Positions 43,625 through 52,968 of a DNA stretch of 64,000 bases are shown here, piece after piece. Origin of the DNA: Planctomyces sp. SH-PL62 (GTDB taxonomy: Bacteria > Planctomycetota > Planctomycetia > Isosphaerales > Isosphaeraceae); assembly GCF_001610895.1 (NCBI RefSeq), contig NZ_CP011273.1:2108001-2172000 (forward strand). Reading direction: 5' to 3'. Numbering within the stretch: the stretch's first letter is position 1; every line of letters starts with the position of its first letter. The notes beneath the pieces are model-generated. The model was not told the DNA's origin, did not search any database, and saw only the letters and a list, made by a program, of their open reading frames with translations. A program made the translations under genes and the position numbers.

Positions 43625-44370
43625 ACCTACGCCCGTCCGACCCGAGGGCTTCCGCGGCGGCGACGACGTGGTCGTCGCGGAGATGGCCGTAGACCCTGGC
43701 GATCATCGCCGGCGACGTCCCGAGCAACTCGCCGACGGTCGGCAAGTCGACGCCCGCCATCACGAGCTGGGACGCCGCAAGATGCCGCCACAGATAACCG
43801 CGAGCCCGCCCCTCGCCGTCTCCGCCGAGTTGCCCCAGATCGAAGCCACCCGTGGCCGCGGCCCGACGAAGCCGGGCCGTCGCCTGGGCCAGCAGCGAGG
43901 GATCCCAACGCTTCCCCGTCGCCGAGCGGAAGATCAGGTCGTCGGGGTCGGGTCGAAGCCGGTCGTGGAGGCGACGCCGGGGCCGGAGGACTCCCGGCAG
44001 CAGGACGATGCGGCGGGGCTTGCCGCTCTTGCGGGAGTTCTTCCACGACGGGGATCGCGCCGAATTTGCCGCCCGCGTCGACGAATCCCGAAGCCTGGGT
44101 CAGGACGGTCATCGCAAGGCGGACCGTCGCACGGTCCATGTCCCCTCGGACGACCCGCGTCCCGCAGGCGTCGAGGTAGAGATTGAAGAGGTCGGCGACC
44201 CGAACGTAGGGCCGGGGCGCCGCGACCTCGGCGGTGCGGGCCGAGTACCACGCCTAGGCGGCCGCCCTGTCGCGCTCGCCGACCTCCGCCGGGGCGGTGC
44301 GACGCCTGCCGGCGATCGTCGCCGCCCACCTCGAACGCTCGCGCCACCACCACGGTCCGCCAGGTCTCGC
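43572..44370 (-). pseudogene. Tyrosine-recombinase (integrase) relic
   Basis: The catalytic part is readable in one frame: PDPDDLIFRSATGKRWDPSL, RARGYLWRHLAASQLVMAGV and DLPTVGELLGTSPAMIARVY with GHLRDDHV, covering the H-x-x-R and tyrosine regions (the last Tyr in ARVYGHL). A preceding frame holds VRVADLFNLYLDACGTRVVR and TVRLAMTVLTQASGFVDAGG, separated by a frameshift near 44040 and an in-frame TAG at 44256-44254. It is therefore inactive. It marks the remains of an integrated element between IS5 copy B and the BamA gene. Confidence 0.75.
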
Positions 44371-44444
44371 CTCCTACTCTCGCGGGGGGTTTAGTACCGC
44401 TGAATAGTGTCGATCCTCTCCTTCTCCTGGAGAAACAGCAATTC

Positions 44445-47423
44445 TCAGTAGCTGGCGCTCATGCTGAAGTTGAAGTAGCGGAGGGCGTCGCCCTCGGCGG
44501 ACATGACGGGGATGGCGATGTCGAAGCCGAGGGGGACGGGGCCGAGGGCCGGGACCATGAGGCGGAGGCCGGTGCCGACGGAGACCCGCAGCTTGTTGAA
44601 GCTGTAGTCGTTCTCGACGGTGCCGAAGTCGGTGAAGACGACCTGGTGGACGGTGTCGGCGGCGGTCCAGGGGAACTGGTATTCCAGCGAGCCCAGGGCC
44701 ATCATCACGCCGCCGGTCGGGACGCCCATCGCCTTGGGGCTGACGGTGCGGTACTGGAAGCCGCGAAGGCTGCCGAAGTTACCGGCGAAGAACCGCTCAT
44801 AGACCGGCAGAGACTGGGTCGCGATGCCGAAGTGGCCTCGGAGGGTGACGAACCGCTTGCCGGTGCCGTCGGGGCGGCTGCCGGTGGTGTAGTGGACGCG
44901 GCCCTCGGCGTCGAACTTGGACCAGGTGTAGGTTCCCCAGCCCTGTTCGAAGGAGAGTTCGGCGTACTGGCCCTTGGTCGCCATGAACGGGCTGTTGCGG
45001 TTGTCGAACCGGAGGCTGGGGCGAAGCGAGGCCAGGAACGAATGGCCGCTGGCCGCGAGGTACTGGGCCGGGGCGGGGCTCCGATAGCCGTAGAAGTTCA
45101 CGTCCTCGACGCGGGCCGCGACGTCGGCGTAGGTGCTGGTGCCGAACTGGCGTCCCAGCGAGAATCGGCCGCCGCCGCGCGACTCGGACCAGTCGGGATA
45201 GAGACGGTTGAAGTAGTAGCCGGCGGCGGCGCCGCCGATGGGGAGCCCGAGGAGGTAGGGATCGCGGAGGCTGGCCTGGAAGCGGTTGATCAGCGTGCCC
45301 GGCTGGAGGTCCAGGCGGAACTCCTGGCCGCCGCCCCGGAAGGCCATGCCGTTGAAGATGTCGTTGAACGAGCGCGGGACGTTGAAGAGGTCGAAGTTCT
45401 TCTCGTAGACCGTGACGTTGCCGAAGAGGCCCTGGAAGCTGCTGGCGGCCACGCCGACCATCAGGCGGCCGGTGGGGGCTTCCTCAAGCGTGGTCACGAT
45501 GTCGGCGTAGGACCGATTCGGGAACGGGTCGTTGCGGTCGGGGCCGACGTCGGTCATGTTCAGGCCGGGGATGCTCGGGAACGATCCCGGCGGCTCGCCC
45601 GAGCCCACCGGCGGCTGGCTCCGCCCCGGCGCGGCGGGGGGGGCCGCCCCCAGGAACCCAGGCGCGGGCTCGGCGGCCGGGGCGGGGACGCGGATCGGCG
45701 GGACGGTGTCGGCGGGGGGGCTGAAGTAGCCCCCGGAGCCGGACCCGAACGGCTGGAGCATCGACGGCCCGGAGTCGGCCCCGCCGACCGCCGAATCGAC
45801 GGGCGCGGGGACGACCGAGTAGTCCTCGCCCTGCATGCGGACCCGGGGCGCGGCGGCCGGGGCCGCGTTCGCGGAGGGGGAAGTCGTCGCGGAGAGGGGC
45901 GTCGTCGCGACCGCCACGGGCGCGGGGGCGCCGGCCCTGGCGATCTCCCTGGGAGCGGCGGCGCCGGCGGGCTCGTCGGCCGCTTGCATCCGGGTGCTGC
46001 CGATCTCGCTGATGAGGGGCATCATGAGGTCGCGGTAGGGCTTGTCGAAGGGCCGCTCGTTGACGATCTTGACCTCGATCTGCTTGCCCATCTCCGGGTT
46101 CTCGTTGAAGTACCCGAGGTTGCGGAGCCGCTGCTGGGCCAGGGCCAGGCGGTTCTGGTCGAGGACCTCGCCGGGGAGGAGCCCGGCCTGCCAGAACTCG
46201 CGGCGGATGACCTCGTCGCGGGTGCGGGAGTTGCCCCGGACGACGATCTCGCCGAGGGTGAACGGCATGCTCTCCTCGATCTTGTAGACGAGGTCCACCA
46301 CGCCGGGCTCGTTGCTGAACCGGGGCTCGGCGACGATCTGGGTCTTGATGCAGCCCAGCTCATAATAGCGCTTGAGCATGGCTTCGCGGTCGGCGTCGCG
46401 GACGACGTCGAGGAAGGGCTTGCCGGAGTGGAGCTGGAGCCCGTCGCGGAGCTGCTCCTCCTTGATCCGCGAGTTCCCCTCGAAGACGAGGTCGCGGACG
46501 TGGTAGCGGACCCCTTCGGAGACCACGAACGTGAGGTGGACGTCCCCCAGGCCCTCGCCGGGCCGGGTGACGGGGGCGACCCGGACCTCGAAGAAGCCCT
46601 GGGACTGGTAGTATTCGATCAGCTTGCGGGCGTCCTCGTCGAGCATGTCGCGGTGGTACTTGCCGCCGAAGCCGGCGAGGATCGGCTTGCGGCTGGAGAT
46701 CTTGTTCCAGAGCTGGGCGTCGGTGGCGAAGACGTTCCCCTTGAAGTCGATCGACGCCAGCTGATATTTGGGGCCTTCGAAGATCTGGATGACCACCTTG
46801 GTGGTGTCGGCTTCCCCTCCTTCGAGGAGCGAGACCTGGGCCAGCTCGTAGCCCTTCTCGACGTACAGCCGCTCGATCTGCTGGACGGCCAGTCGCGTGC
46901 GGGTGGGGTCGGCGCGGTTGCCGACCTTCAGGCCGGTGTTCTCCTCGATCTCCTTCAGGGGGATCTTCCGGCGCCCCCGGAACTCGACCGATCGGAGGAT
47001 GGGCATCTCCTTGACGCGGAAGATCAGCACGATCTCGCCGCTGCCGGGGGGCTTCTCCTCGTAGAACGGCTGGACGTCGGTGAACCACTTGGTGCCGATC
47101 AGGGTCCGCAGGTCGGCGTCCACCTTCTGCTGGTCGAAGGGGGCGTTGGTCTTGCTCAGGAGCTTGCCGCGGATCTTCTCCGCGGTGATCCCCGAGTTCC
47201 CCTCGACGCGGATCTCGACGACCGTCCCCTTGGGGACCGCCTGCGCCGAGGCCGTGGAGGCCGCGGCCGCCAGGCCCAGCAGGGCGGCGACGAAGGCCAG
47301 GACGCGGGCCGCCCTGGGGCGTCGGCGCGGCGGCCTCTTATTGATGACGTCGGCTTCGATGAGATTTCGCTCCACCGGACCCGTCCCTGGCGCCGGAAGG
47401 CGTCTGGTTGCTTGAGGCGTCAT
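44445..47423 (-). CDS. bamA: BamA-type outer-membrane assembly protein with a long linker
   Basis: 992 residues. A signal peptide lies about residues 38-60 (VLAFVAALLGLAAAASTASA). POTRA domains follow: VEIRVEGNSGITAEKIRGKL, then repeats such as SIDFKGNVFATDAQLWNKIS, VFEGNSRIKEEQLRDGLQLH and IVVRGNSRTRDEVIRREFWQ. Residues about 476-622 form a long Pro/Ala/Ser-rich low-complexity linker, unusual for BamA. Then the Omp85 beta-barrel: GSLRGFQYRTVSPKAMGVPT holds the conserved V/LRGF. The C-terminus FSMSASY ends in Tyr rather than Phe. It inserts barrel proteins in the outer membrane. Confidence is high for the family. Confidence 0.92.
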   Translation of the reverse strand: MTPQATRRLPAPGTGPVERNLIEADVINKRPPRRRPRAARVLAFVAALLGLAAAASTASAQAVPKGTVVEIRVEGNSGITAEKIRGKLLSKTNAPFDQQKVDADLRTLIGTKWFTDVQPFYEEKPPGSGEIVLIFRVKEMPILRSVEFRGRRKIPLKEIEENTGLKVGNRADPTRTRLAVQQIERLYVEKGYELAQVSLLEGGEADTTKVVIQIFEGPKYQLASIDFKGNVFATDAQLWNKISSRKPILAGFGGKYHRDMLDEDARKLIEYYQSQGFFEVRVAPVTRPGEGLGDVHLTFVVSEGVRYHVRDLVFEGNSRIKEEQLRDGLQLHSGKPFLDVVRDADREAMLKRYYELGCIKTQIVAEPRFSNEPGVVDLVYKIEESMPFTLGEIVVRGNSRTRDEVIRREFWQAGLLPGEVLDQNRLALAQQRLRNLGYFNENPEMGKQIEVKIVNERPFDKPYRDLMMPLISEIGSTRMQAADEPAGAAAPREIARAGAPAPVAVATTPLSATTSPSANAAPAAAPRVRMQGEDYSVVPAPVDSAVGGADSGPSMLQPFGSGSGGYFSPPADTVPPIRVPAPAAEPAPGFLGAAPPAAPGRSQPPVGSGEPPGSFPSIPGLNMTDVGPDRNDPFPNRSYADIVTTLEEAPTGRLMVGVAASSFQGLFGNVTVYEKNFDLFNVPRSFNDIFNGMAFRGGGQEFRLDLQPGTLINRFQASLRDPYLLGLPIGGAAAGYYFNRLYPDWSESRGGGRFSLGRQFGTSTYADVAARVEDVNFYGYRSPAPAQYLAASGHSFLASLRPSLRFDNRNSPFMATKGQYAELSFEQGWGTYTWSKFDAEGRVHYTTGSRPDGTGKRFVTLRGHFGIATQSLPVYERFFAGNFGSLRGFQYRTVSPKAMGVPTGGVMMALGSLEYQFPWTAADTVHQVVFTDFGTVENDYSFNKLRVSVGTGLRLMVPALGPVPLGFDIAIPVMSAEGDALRYFNFSMSASY

Positions 47424-47758
47424 GAGCGATCGTCCCCCCGACCCGGGCCGACCGTGGCGAGCCTCGGCATGGGCCGTGGCCGCGGAGAGGTCGGATCGTC
47501 GCCCAGGCTCGGTCGATCATCCCAGTCGAAGTCGAGGAGGCGACGATCGCCCCCTCATCCCATCCGGATCACGAATATGAGTCGCGACGCGTCCCCGCTC
47601 TCCGGGGTCGTGCGGGGCGAGGTCCGCGTCCGTCCTGGTCGCGACCGCCCCCATGATTGCGCCGCCTGCTGACGAAGACGTGACAGGCGGGGGCTTTTTA
47701 CTCAAGTTCCCGGACCGACGCAAGGCCGGAAGCGGCGAATGCCGCCCCCCGCCACGGC
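47424..47758. other. 335-bp intergenic region with a weak hairpin
   Basis: Upstream of bamA on the minus strand and downstream of the FAD/Fe-S dehydrogenase. A six-base stem CGCCTG/CAGGCG around 47663-47689 is followed on the + strand by five T bases (47696-47700), but no + gene ends here. The bamA promoter should lie toward 47430-47520. No coding frame is supported. Confidence 0.3.
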
Positions 47759-50700
47759 TCAGGACATCGCGTGTCTCGGCTTGGGGTCCTTGAAGTGGAG
47801 CCGGAGCGACGGATTGAGCCCGTAGGCCAGGGCCAGCAGCTTGATCGGGTGGAGCGTCCGCTTGGAGAGGCCCTGTTCCATCTGGATCCGGCACGCGCCG
47901 CACTCGGTCGAGCCGATCTCGATGTCGTCGTCCATCAACCGCTTGTGCAGGCCCCTCCCGGCGCGGAGGCTGGCGCGGAACTGGTCGCGGCGGAGGCCGA
48001 ACGTCCCCCCCATGCCCGAGCACCCCCGGTTGATGAACTCGACGTCCAGCTCGGGGACCTTCCGGAGCAGGTCGAAGCCGGGGAGCCCCACTTCCAGCGC
48101 CCGCAGGTGGCAGGGTTGATGGTAGCCGACCCGCGCCCGGACCGGCTCTCCCGGCGCGGGGAGCTGGCCCCTCGCGTCCAGGCCTTGGAGATACTGGCCC
48201 AGGTCCATCGTGCTCTGGGCCACCAGCGCCGCGTCGAGGTCGTCGGTCAGCTTGACGTACTCTTGCCGCAGCATCAGCGCGGCGGTCGGCTCGGAGCAGA
48301 CCACGGTGTAGCCGTCTCGCACCGCGTCGCCGAGCACGCGGAGGTTCCGCAGGGCCAGTTCCCGCGCGTGATCCACGTCGCCGACGACCAGCGGCGCCAT
48401 CCCCGAGCTGCGCTGCGAGGGGGGGACGTAGACGTTCACCTCGGCCTGCTGGAGCACCCCGACGACCGATTCGGCCAGCTCGTGGTCGTAGTAGTTGGCG
48501 TACACGTCCACGAAGTAGACCACCCGCGGGCCGGGCTTCGACGGCCTCGGCCGGTGGAGACCCAGCTTGGCCGCCCGACGCGTGAACGGCGTCCGCCGCA
48601 CCGGCGGCAAGACTCGTCGCCGCGAGACCCCCAGCGCCCGCTCCAGGAGCCATCGCGCGCCGCGGCGGGACATCAGGAAGTTGGAGACGATTGGGAACCG
48701 GCTGGCCAGCCTCGCCCACATCTCCAGGCGTGAGAAGATCCACTCCTGGGGCGCCAGCCCGTGATCCTCCACGAACGCCGCCTTGGCCTCCATCACCAGG
48801 CTCGACACGTCGACGCCCGCCGGACACTCGGTCTGGCAGAGCTTGCAGTGGATGCAGTAGCCGGCCTTGGAGAGAAACTCGGCCGAGCCCCACGAGCGCG
48901 GGTCGACCATCCCGGCCGACGCCTGCCGCACCAGATTCGCCAGCGCCCGGGGCGACGCCGCCTCCTCGCCGAAGGCCCGGAAGCTCGGGCACATCCGCAA
49001 GGCCGGGTCCGTCCCCCGACAGCTCCCGCAGCCGTTGCACGACGAGGCGACCGTCGTGGGGTCGTCCCCCGGCCACCGCAGGACCGGCAGGATCAAGGGG
49101 GACGCCGGCCCGCCGACCGCCGCGACCGCCTGGACGGCCTCCGGCGCGGCGACGAGGCCCGAAGCGGGGCCGGGGCCGACGTCGGGCGTCGGGCCGGGGA
49201 TCTCCGGGAACGCCTTGAGACGTCGGGCCCCCTGGCGGGCGTCCTCGACGACCTTGCCGGGGTTGAGCAGCCGGCCCGGGTCGAACGCGTCCTTGACGTC
49301 GCGGAAGGCGCGCGCCTGTTCGCCGAGCTGCCGGGGGAGGAACGGCGTCCGCAGGAGCCCGCAGCCCTGCGACCCCGCGATCGTGCCGCCGGCCTCCAGG
49401 ACCACGTCGAAGAACTCCGACGCCAGGTCCTCCAGGCGGTCGAGACCGGCCGGATCGCCCGGGTCCAGGAACGGCCGCATCCGAATCCGACCCTCGGCGG
49501 CGAAGACGTCGAGCGTCCAGGTCAGGTCGCGACGGCGGAGCACGTCTTGAAGGCTGCGGATCGCCGGCGCGAGCCCCTCCACGGGGACCGTCACGTCCTC
49601 CAGGATCGGCGACGGCGCCGACCGGCCGCGCCCGCGCAGGAACAGCGGCTCGATCCACTTCCTGAGCCGCACCAGCCGCTCGCAGTCCGCCCGACGGTGG
49701 ACCACGGCCGGGTCGGCCGAGAGCAGCCCGGTGCGATACGCCTTCTCGATCAAAAGCCGGGCCCGACCGGCCACCTCGCCCGGGGAGGCCCCCTCGAACT
49801 CGACCACCATCACCGACTCGACCGCCTCGCCGACGTGCTCGCGGAACAGGGGCTCGGCGTCTCGCGCCAGGCTCACCGAACGCCAGTCGTAGAGGTCGCA
49901 CGCGGTCGGCGAGGTGTCGCCGCCGGTCAGGAACGGCACGCAGCCGGCCGCCTCCACCAGCCGCACGAACGGCAGGATCACCACCGCCGTCGCGGCCGGG
50001 AGCGGGACCGTCCGCAAGGTCGCCCGGACGACCATCGCCAGCGTCCCCTCGGCGCCGCAGAGCAGCCGGGCCAGGTCGACGCCCACGTCGTCGGCCGCCT
50101 CCCCCAACCGATAGCCGGCGCGATCGCGAAGCGGCGACGCGGCCGTCCCCGACTCGCCCCGCGCCTCCCACGCCCATCGCCGACGTTTGTGGACCCGGAG
50201 CAGCTTGCGCACGACCAGCGACTTGAAGTCGGCCGACTCGTCCTCGTACGCGGGCCAGGGCTCGAAGCCGAAATCGGCCGTCTCCCCCTGCGCGGAGACG
50301 ACGCCCAGCCGCTCCACCCATCGGCTCGTCGGCCCGTATCGGCAGGACCGCGAGCCAGAGGCGTCCACGCCGATCGCCCCTCCCAGCGTCGCCGCCTCCG
50401 AGGTCGCGGGCGTCGGCTCCAGGCGGCGGCCCAGGGGGGCGAGCCTCGCGTTCACCGCGTCGAAGACGACGCCCGCCTCGGCCTCCACGCGATCCTCGCC
50501 GATCGCCGTGATCCGCCGCAGGTGGCGGCTGAAATCCACGATCAGGCCGTCCCCCAGCGCCCCGCCGCCGGCGTCGGTCGCAGCCCCTCGGGGGTGCAAG
50601 GTCAGGCTGTTCTCGGTGGCGTACCGCGCCAACGTCGCCACGTCCTCGGCCGATCGGGGGGCCACCACCCCCAGCGGGTCGATCTCGAACGGCCCCGCCC

Positions 50701-50797
50701 CCAGCGCGTACGGGGCCCGGTCCAGGGGCTCGAAGTAGAGGTCCCCGGAAACGATGCCGCGCAGGTCGTCGTAGATGCGGGCTCGGCGTTCGTCCAC
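47759..50797 (-). CDS. FAD-linked oxidase with 4Fe-4S and CCG domains (GlcD/D-lactate-type giant dehydrogenase)
   Basis: 1012 residues. Residues 1-520 are the FAD_binding_4 and oxidase C-terminal domains: PRSAEDVATLARYATENSLT, LHPRGAATDAGGGALGDGLI and later FDPGRLLNPGKVVED. A ferredoxin-like domain follows: SSCNGCGSCRGTDPALRMCP near 586 and YCIHCKLCQTECPAGVDVSS near 646. The end contains CCG-type motifs, YHQPCHLRALEVGLPG near 894 and RGCSGMGGTFG near 922. Thus the whole of GlcD-GlcF-like chemistry is in one chain. It probably oxidises D-lactate, D-2-hydroxyglutarate or glycolate and feeds quinones; the substrate cannot be told. Confidence 0.88.
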   Translation of the reverse strand: MDERRARIYDDLRGIVSGDLYFEPLDRAPYALGAGPFEIDPLGVVAPRSAEDVATLARYATENSLTLHPRGAATDAGGGALGDGLIVDFSRHLRRITAIGEDRVEAEAGVVFDAVNARLAPLGRRLEPTPATSEAATLGGAIGVDASGSRSCRYGPTSRWVERLGVVSAQGETADFGFEPWPAYEDESADFKSLVVRKLLRVHKRRRWAWEARGESGTAASPLRDRAGYRLGEAADDVGVDLARLLCGAEGTLAMVVRATLRTVPLPAATAVVILPFVRLVEAAGCVPFLTGGDTSPTACDLYDWRSVSLARDAEPLFREHVGEAVESVMVVEFEGASPGEVAGRARLLIEKAYRTGLLSADPAVVHRRADCERLVRLRKWIEPLFLRGRGRSAPSPILEDVTVPVEGLAPAIRSLQDVLRRRDLTWTLDVFAAEGRIRMRPFLDPGDPAGLDRLEDLASEFFDVVLEAGGTIAGSQGCGLLRTPFLPRQLGEQARAFRDVKDAFDPGRLLNPGKVVEDARQGARRLKAFPEIPGPTPDVGPGPASGLVAAPEAVQAVAAVGGPASPLILPVLRWPGDDPTTVASSCNGCGSCRGTDPALRMCPSFRAFGEEAASPRALANLVRQASAGMVDPRSWGSAEFLSKAGYCIHCKLCQTECPAGVDVSSLVMEAKAAFVEDHGLAPQEWIFSRLEMWARLASRFPIVSNFLMSRRGARWLLERALGVSRRRVLPPVRRTPFTRRAAKLGLHRPRPSKPGPRVVYFVDVYANYYDHELAESVVGVLQQAEVNVYVPPSQRSSGMAPLVVGDVDHARELALRNLRVLGDAVRDGYTVVCSEPTAALMLRQEYVKLTDDLDAALVAQSTMDLGQYLQGLDARGQLPAPGEPVRARVGYHQPCHLRALEVGLPGFDLLRKVPELDVEFINRGCSGMGGTFGLRRDQFRASLRAGRGLHKRLMDDDIEIGSTECGACRIQMEQGLSKRTLHPIKLLALAYGLNPSLRLHFKDPKPRHAMS

Positions 50798-50890
50798 GTG
50801 AGCGGCTCGATCCCGTTGCGAAGGCGTGGAAGGGTCGGGCGTCGTCTCGACGAGGCCGACGCCGCCCCGTCCGGTTTGATTCAGACTGGT

Positions 50891-51403
50891 TCAGCCCGCG
50901 TCCCCGCCCGCCCCCGGCCCGGCCGACGCCCCCCGAGCTTTCAGGGCCTCGGCCCGGAACCGCTCCTGGCGATAGCGCTCGGCCACGGCCAGATCGAACG
51001 CGCCCAGGCCCCTGGCGGCGAGCCCCGGCCCTCGGAGCTGGCTCGAGCAGCGGTAGCAGACGGCGACGTCGGGGACCCAGCGGTACAGGACCATGTCGAG
51101 CAAGAGCGACGAGCCCAGCACCAGATAGGCCGACAGCGGCCGTTCATCATACCAGAACACCGTGCTGACGGCGAACCCCGCCAGCACGATCGCCAGGCCG
51201 AGCGCCTGGGGGAAATCCTTGCGGACGTAGAGATCGCCCGCGCCGCAGAGGGGGCAGCCGACCACGCCCCCCTCGGCGTCGAAGGCCGACGGGGCCAGGT
51301 CGCGGGCGGCGTGGCAATGCCGGCAGAGCGCGCGGCCCTTCGCCTCCACGTCCTCCGTGTGGTCGATCATCTTGCAGTGGGCACACTCGAACGTCAGTTC
51401 CAT
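50891..51403 (-). CDS. Zinc-ribbon membrane protein, function unknown
   Basis: 170 residues from the ATG at 51403. Two zinc-ribbon pairs at the N-terminus: FECAHCKMIDHTED and ALCRHCHAARD, then VGCPLCGAGDLYVRK, and CYRCSSQLRGPG later. A single hydrophobic stretch ALGLAIVLAGFAVSTVFWYD with VLGSSLLLDMVLYRW makes two helices. The C-terminus is charged (AVAERYRQERFRAEALKARG). Similar zinc-ribbon/two-TM proteins occur in planctomycetes. It may cooperate with the membrane protein 29 bp upstream on the same strand. No function is assigned. Confidence 0.6.
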   Translation of the reverse strand: MELTFECAHCKMIDHTEDVEAKGRALCRHCHAARDLAPSAFDAEGGVVGCPLCGAGDLYVRKDFPQALGLAIVLAGFAVSTVFWYDERPLSAYLVLGSSLLLDMVLYRWVPDVAVCYRCSSQLRGPGLAARGLGAFDLAVAERYRQERFRAEALKARGASAGPGAGGDAG

Positions 51404-51432
51404 CGGACCGACCCGCCCTTTCCCAGCCCGGC

Positions 51433-52185
51433 TCAGAGGATCGGCGCCCCCGCGCGCGAGACCATCAGCGAGACCAACTCTCCGAACAGCACCAGGGCCG
51501 TCGCGGCGTACAGGATGCCCGTCGCCGACTGCGTGGACCGGATCGCGACGGCCCGCCACGCCAGGAAGGCGGCCGCCGAAGGCCCCGCCAGCCCCATCCC
51601 CCATCGCATCGACGGGAAGAGCCAGGCCGACGACGTCGATGACAGTCCCGCCAGCGGTTCACCCGCCATCAAAAGCCCGACGGTCGCCAGCAGCGCCCGC
51701 GCCGCGAGGGCCGTCGCCATCAGCGCGACGCCGCGGCGCAGCGGCCCGATCGAGGCCGTGGGGGCCGTCAGGTACTGGTGTCCCATCAGCATCGCGGCCG
51801 TCGCCCCCCCCATCGCGACCCCCGACGCCCATCGGCTGATCGAGTTGAACGACGAAGGCCCCCCCTCCTCGAACGAGAGCCCCGCCAGCCAGGCTCCCGA
51901 GAGCCCCGCCAGGGCCGCCAGCGCCGTCGTCCCGACGCTCGACCGTCCGAGGCCCCAGGACGCCGAGCCGACGTAGGCGACCGCGGCGGTCGCGATCATC
52001 AGCCCGAATCCCCAGCCCGCCGGAAATCCGTCGCGCCCCCGACTCGCGAGGATCGCGAGCACGACGCCCCCCAGCATAACAAGGCACAACGTCCGGAAGT
52101 AAGAGGCCGGCGTCGACCGCCGGGGGGCGGCCGTCGCGGCGACCGCCAGGCCGAAGGCCAGTCGCATCGCAAAATCGGCCAGCAT
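51433..52185 (-). CDS. Polytopic membrane protein, function unknown
   Basis: 250 residues with seven to eight hydrophobic segments; examples are TLCLVMLGGVVLAILASRGR, GWGFGLMIATAAVAYVGSAS, and ILYAATALVLFGELVSLMVS at the C-terminus. There is no signal peptide beyond the first helix. The GGPSSFNSISRWASGVAMGG loop is near the middle. I do not recognise the family. It ends 29 bp before the zinc-ribbon gene start, and the two are probably in one transcript. Confidence 0.6.
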   Translation of the reverse strand: MLADFAMRLAFGLAVAATAAPRRSTPASYFRTLCLVMLGGVVLAILASRGRDGFPAGWGFGLMIATAAVAYVGSASWGLGRSSVGTTALAALAGLSGAWLAGLSFEEGGPSSFNSISRWASGVAMGGATAAMLMGHQYLTAPTASIGPLRRGVALMATALAARALLATVGLLMAGEPLAGLSSTSSAWLFPSMRWGMGLAGPSAAAFLAWRAVAIRSTQSATGILYAATALVLFGELVSLMVSRAGAPIL

Positions 52186-52242
52186 GATCCTCGATCCGAT
52201 CCTTCAGGGGCGGGGGGGGCGGGGCGGGGCTCGCCTCGCGAC

Positions 52243-52833
52243 TCAGCGCCGGGAGCCGAAGATGAGGGACATGACCTCGGCCCGCGTGGCGGAGTCGTCC
52301 TTGAACCCGCCGCGTACGGCGCTGGTGACGAACGAGCTGTCCGGCTTCTGGACGCCTCGGATGGTCATGCAGCTATGGCTGGCTTCGATGACCACGGCCA
52401 CGCCCCGCGCGTCCAGTTCCCGCATCAGCAGGTCGGCGACCTCCTCGGTCAGCCGCTCCTGGAGCTGGGGACGCTTGGCGAGGACGTCGATGACGCGAGG
52501 GATCTTGGAAAGGCCCACGACCTTGCCGTTGGGGATGTACGCCACGTGCGCCTGGCCGATCACCGGCAGCAGGTGATGCTCGCAGAAGCTGACGAACCGG
52601 ATGTCCCGGATCAGGACCATCTCGTCGCACTTGTGGGTGAACGCCTTGCGAAGGTGGATGCGGGGGTCCTGGTGGAGCCCCTGGAAGACCTCGGCATACA
52701 TCCTCGCCACGCGGTCGGGCGTCTCCAGCAGGCCCTCGCGGTTGGGGTCCTCGCCCACGGCCAGGAGGATCTCGCGGACGGCCCGGCGGATGCGGTCCAG
52801 ATCGAAGGGGTGGTGCGGGGTCGACTCGGACAT
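52243..52833 (-). CDS. folE: GTP cyclohydrolase I
   Basis: 196 residues from the ATG at 52833. The zinc and catalytic residues are in [20 protein letters not shown] (Cys-x-x-His His) and [33 protein letters not shown] and [20 protein letters not shown] complete the signature. Length is typical. It opens the folate or queuosine/pterin pathway by converting GTP to dihydroneopterin triphosphate. Genes further along code metF and queG, which suggest one-carbon and queuosine metabolism nearby, though in different orientation. Confidence 0.95.
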   Translation of the reverse strand: MSESTPHHPFDLDRIRRAVREILLAVGEDPNREGLLETPDRVARMYAEVFQGLHQDPRIHLRKAFTHKCDEMVLIRDIRFVSFCEHHLLPVIGQAHVAYIPNGKVVGLSKIPRVIDVLAKRPQLQERLTEEVADLLMRELDARGVAVVIEASHSCMTIRGVQKPDSSFVTSAVRGGFKDDSATRAEVMSLIFGSRR

Positions 52834-52968
52834 GAAATCGGGGCTTTCTCGGGGTGGGAAATCAGGCGGTTGGCCGAACGCAAGTCGAAACCAAACAAGC
52901 ACTTCCGCACGAACATTGGATCTATTGTAGGTTTCCCGGCCGGGGAAATCAAGCCGAGGGAGGCCCGC

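Noticed and set aside
44646-47672. A 1008-codon open frame antisense to bamA
   Set aside because: Composition is repetitive Gly/Val/Asp/Arg; the minus strand has a convincing POTRA-barrel protein.
47663-47700. Hairpin followed by T5 as a terminator
   Set aside because: The T-tract lies on the + strand while both flanking genes are on the minus strand, and the stem is only six bases.
48761-51976. A 1071-codon open frame on the + strand opposite the FAD/Fe-S dehydrogenase
   Set aside because: No motif, opposite an unambiguous enzyme; shadow frame.
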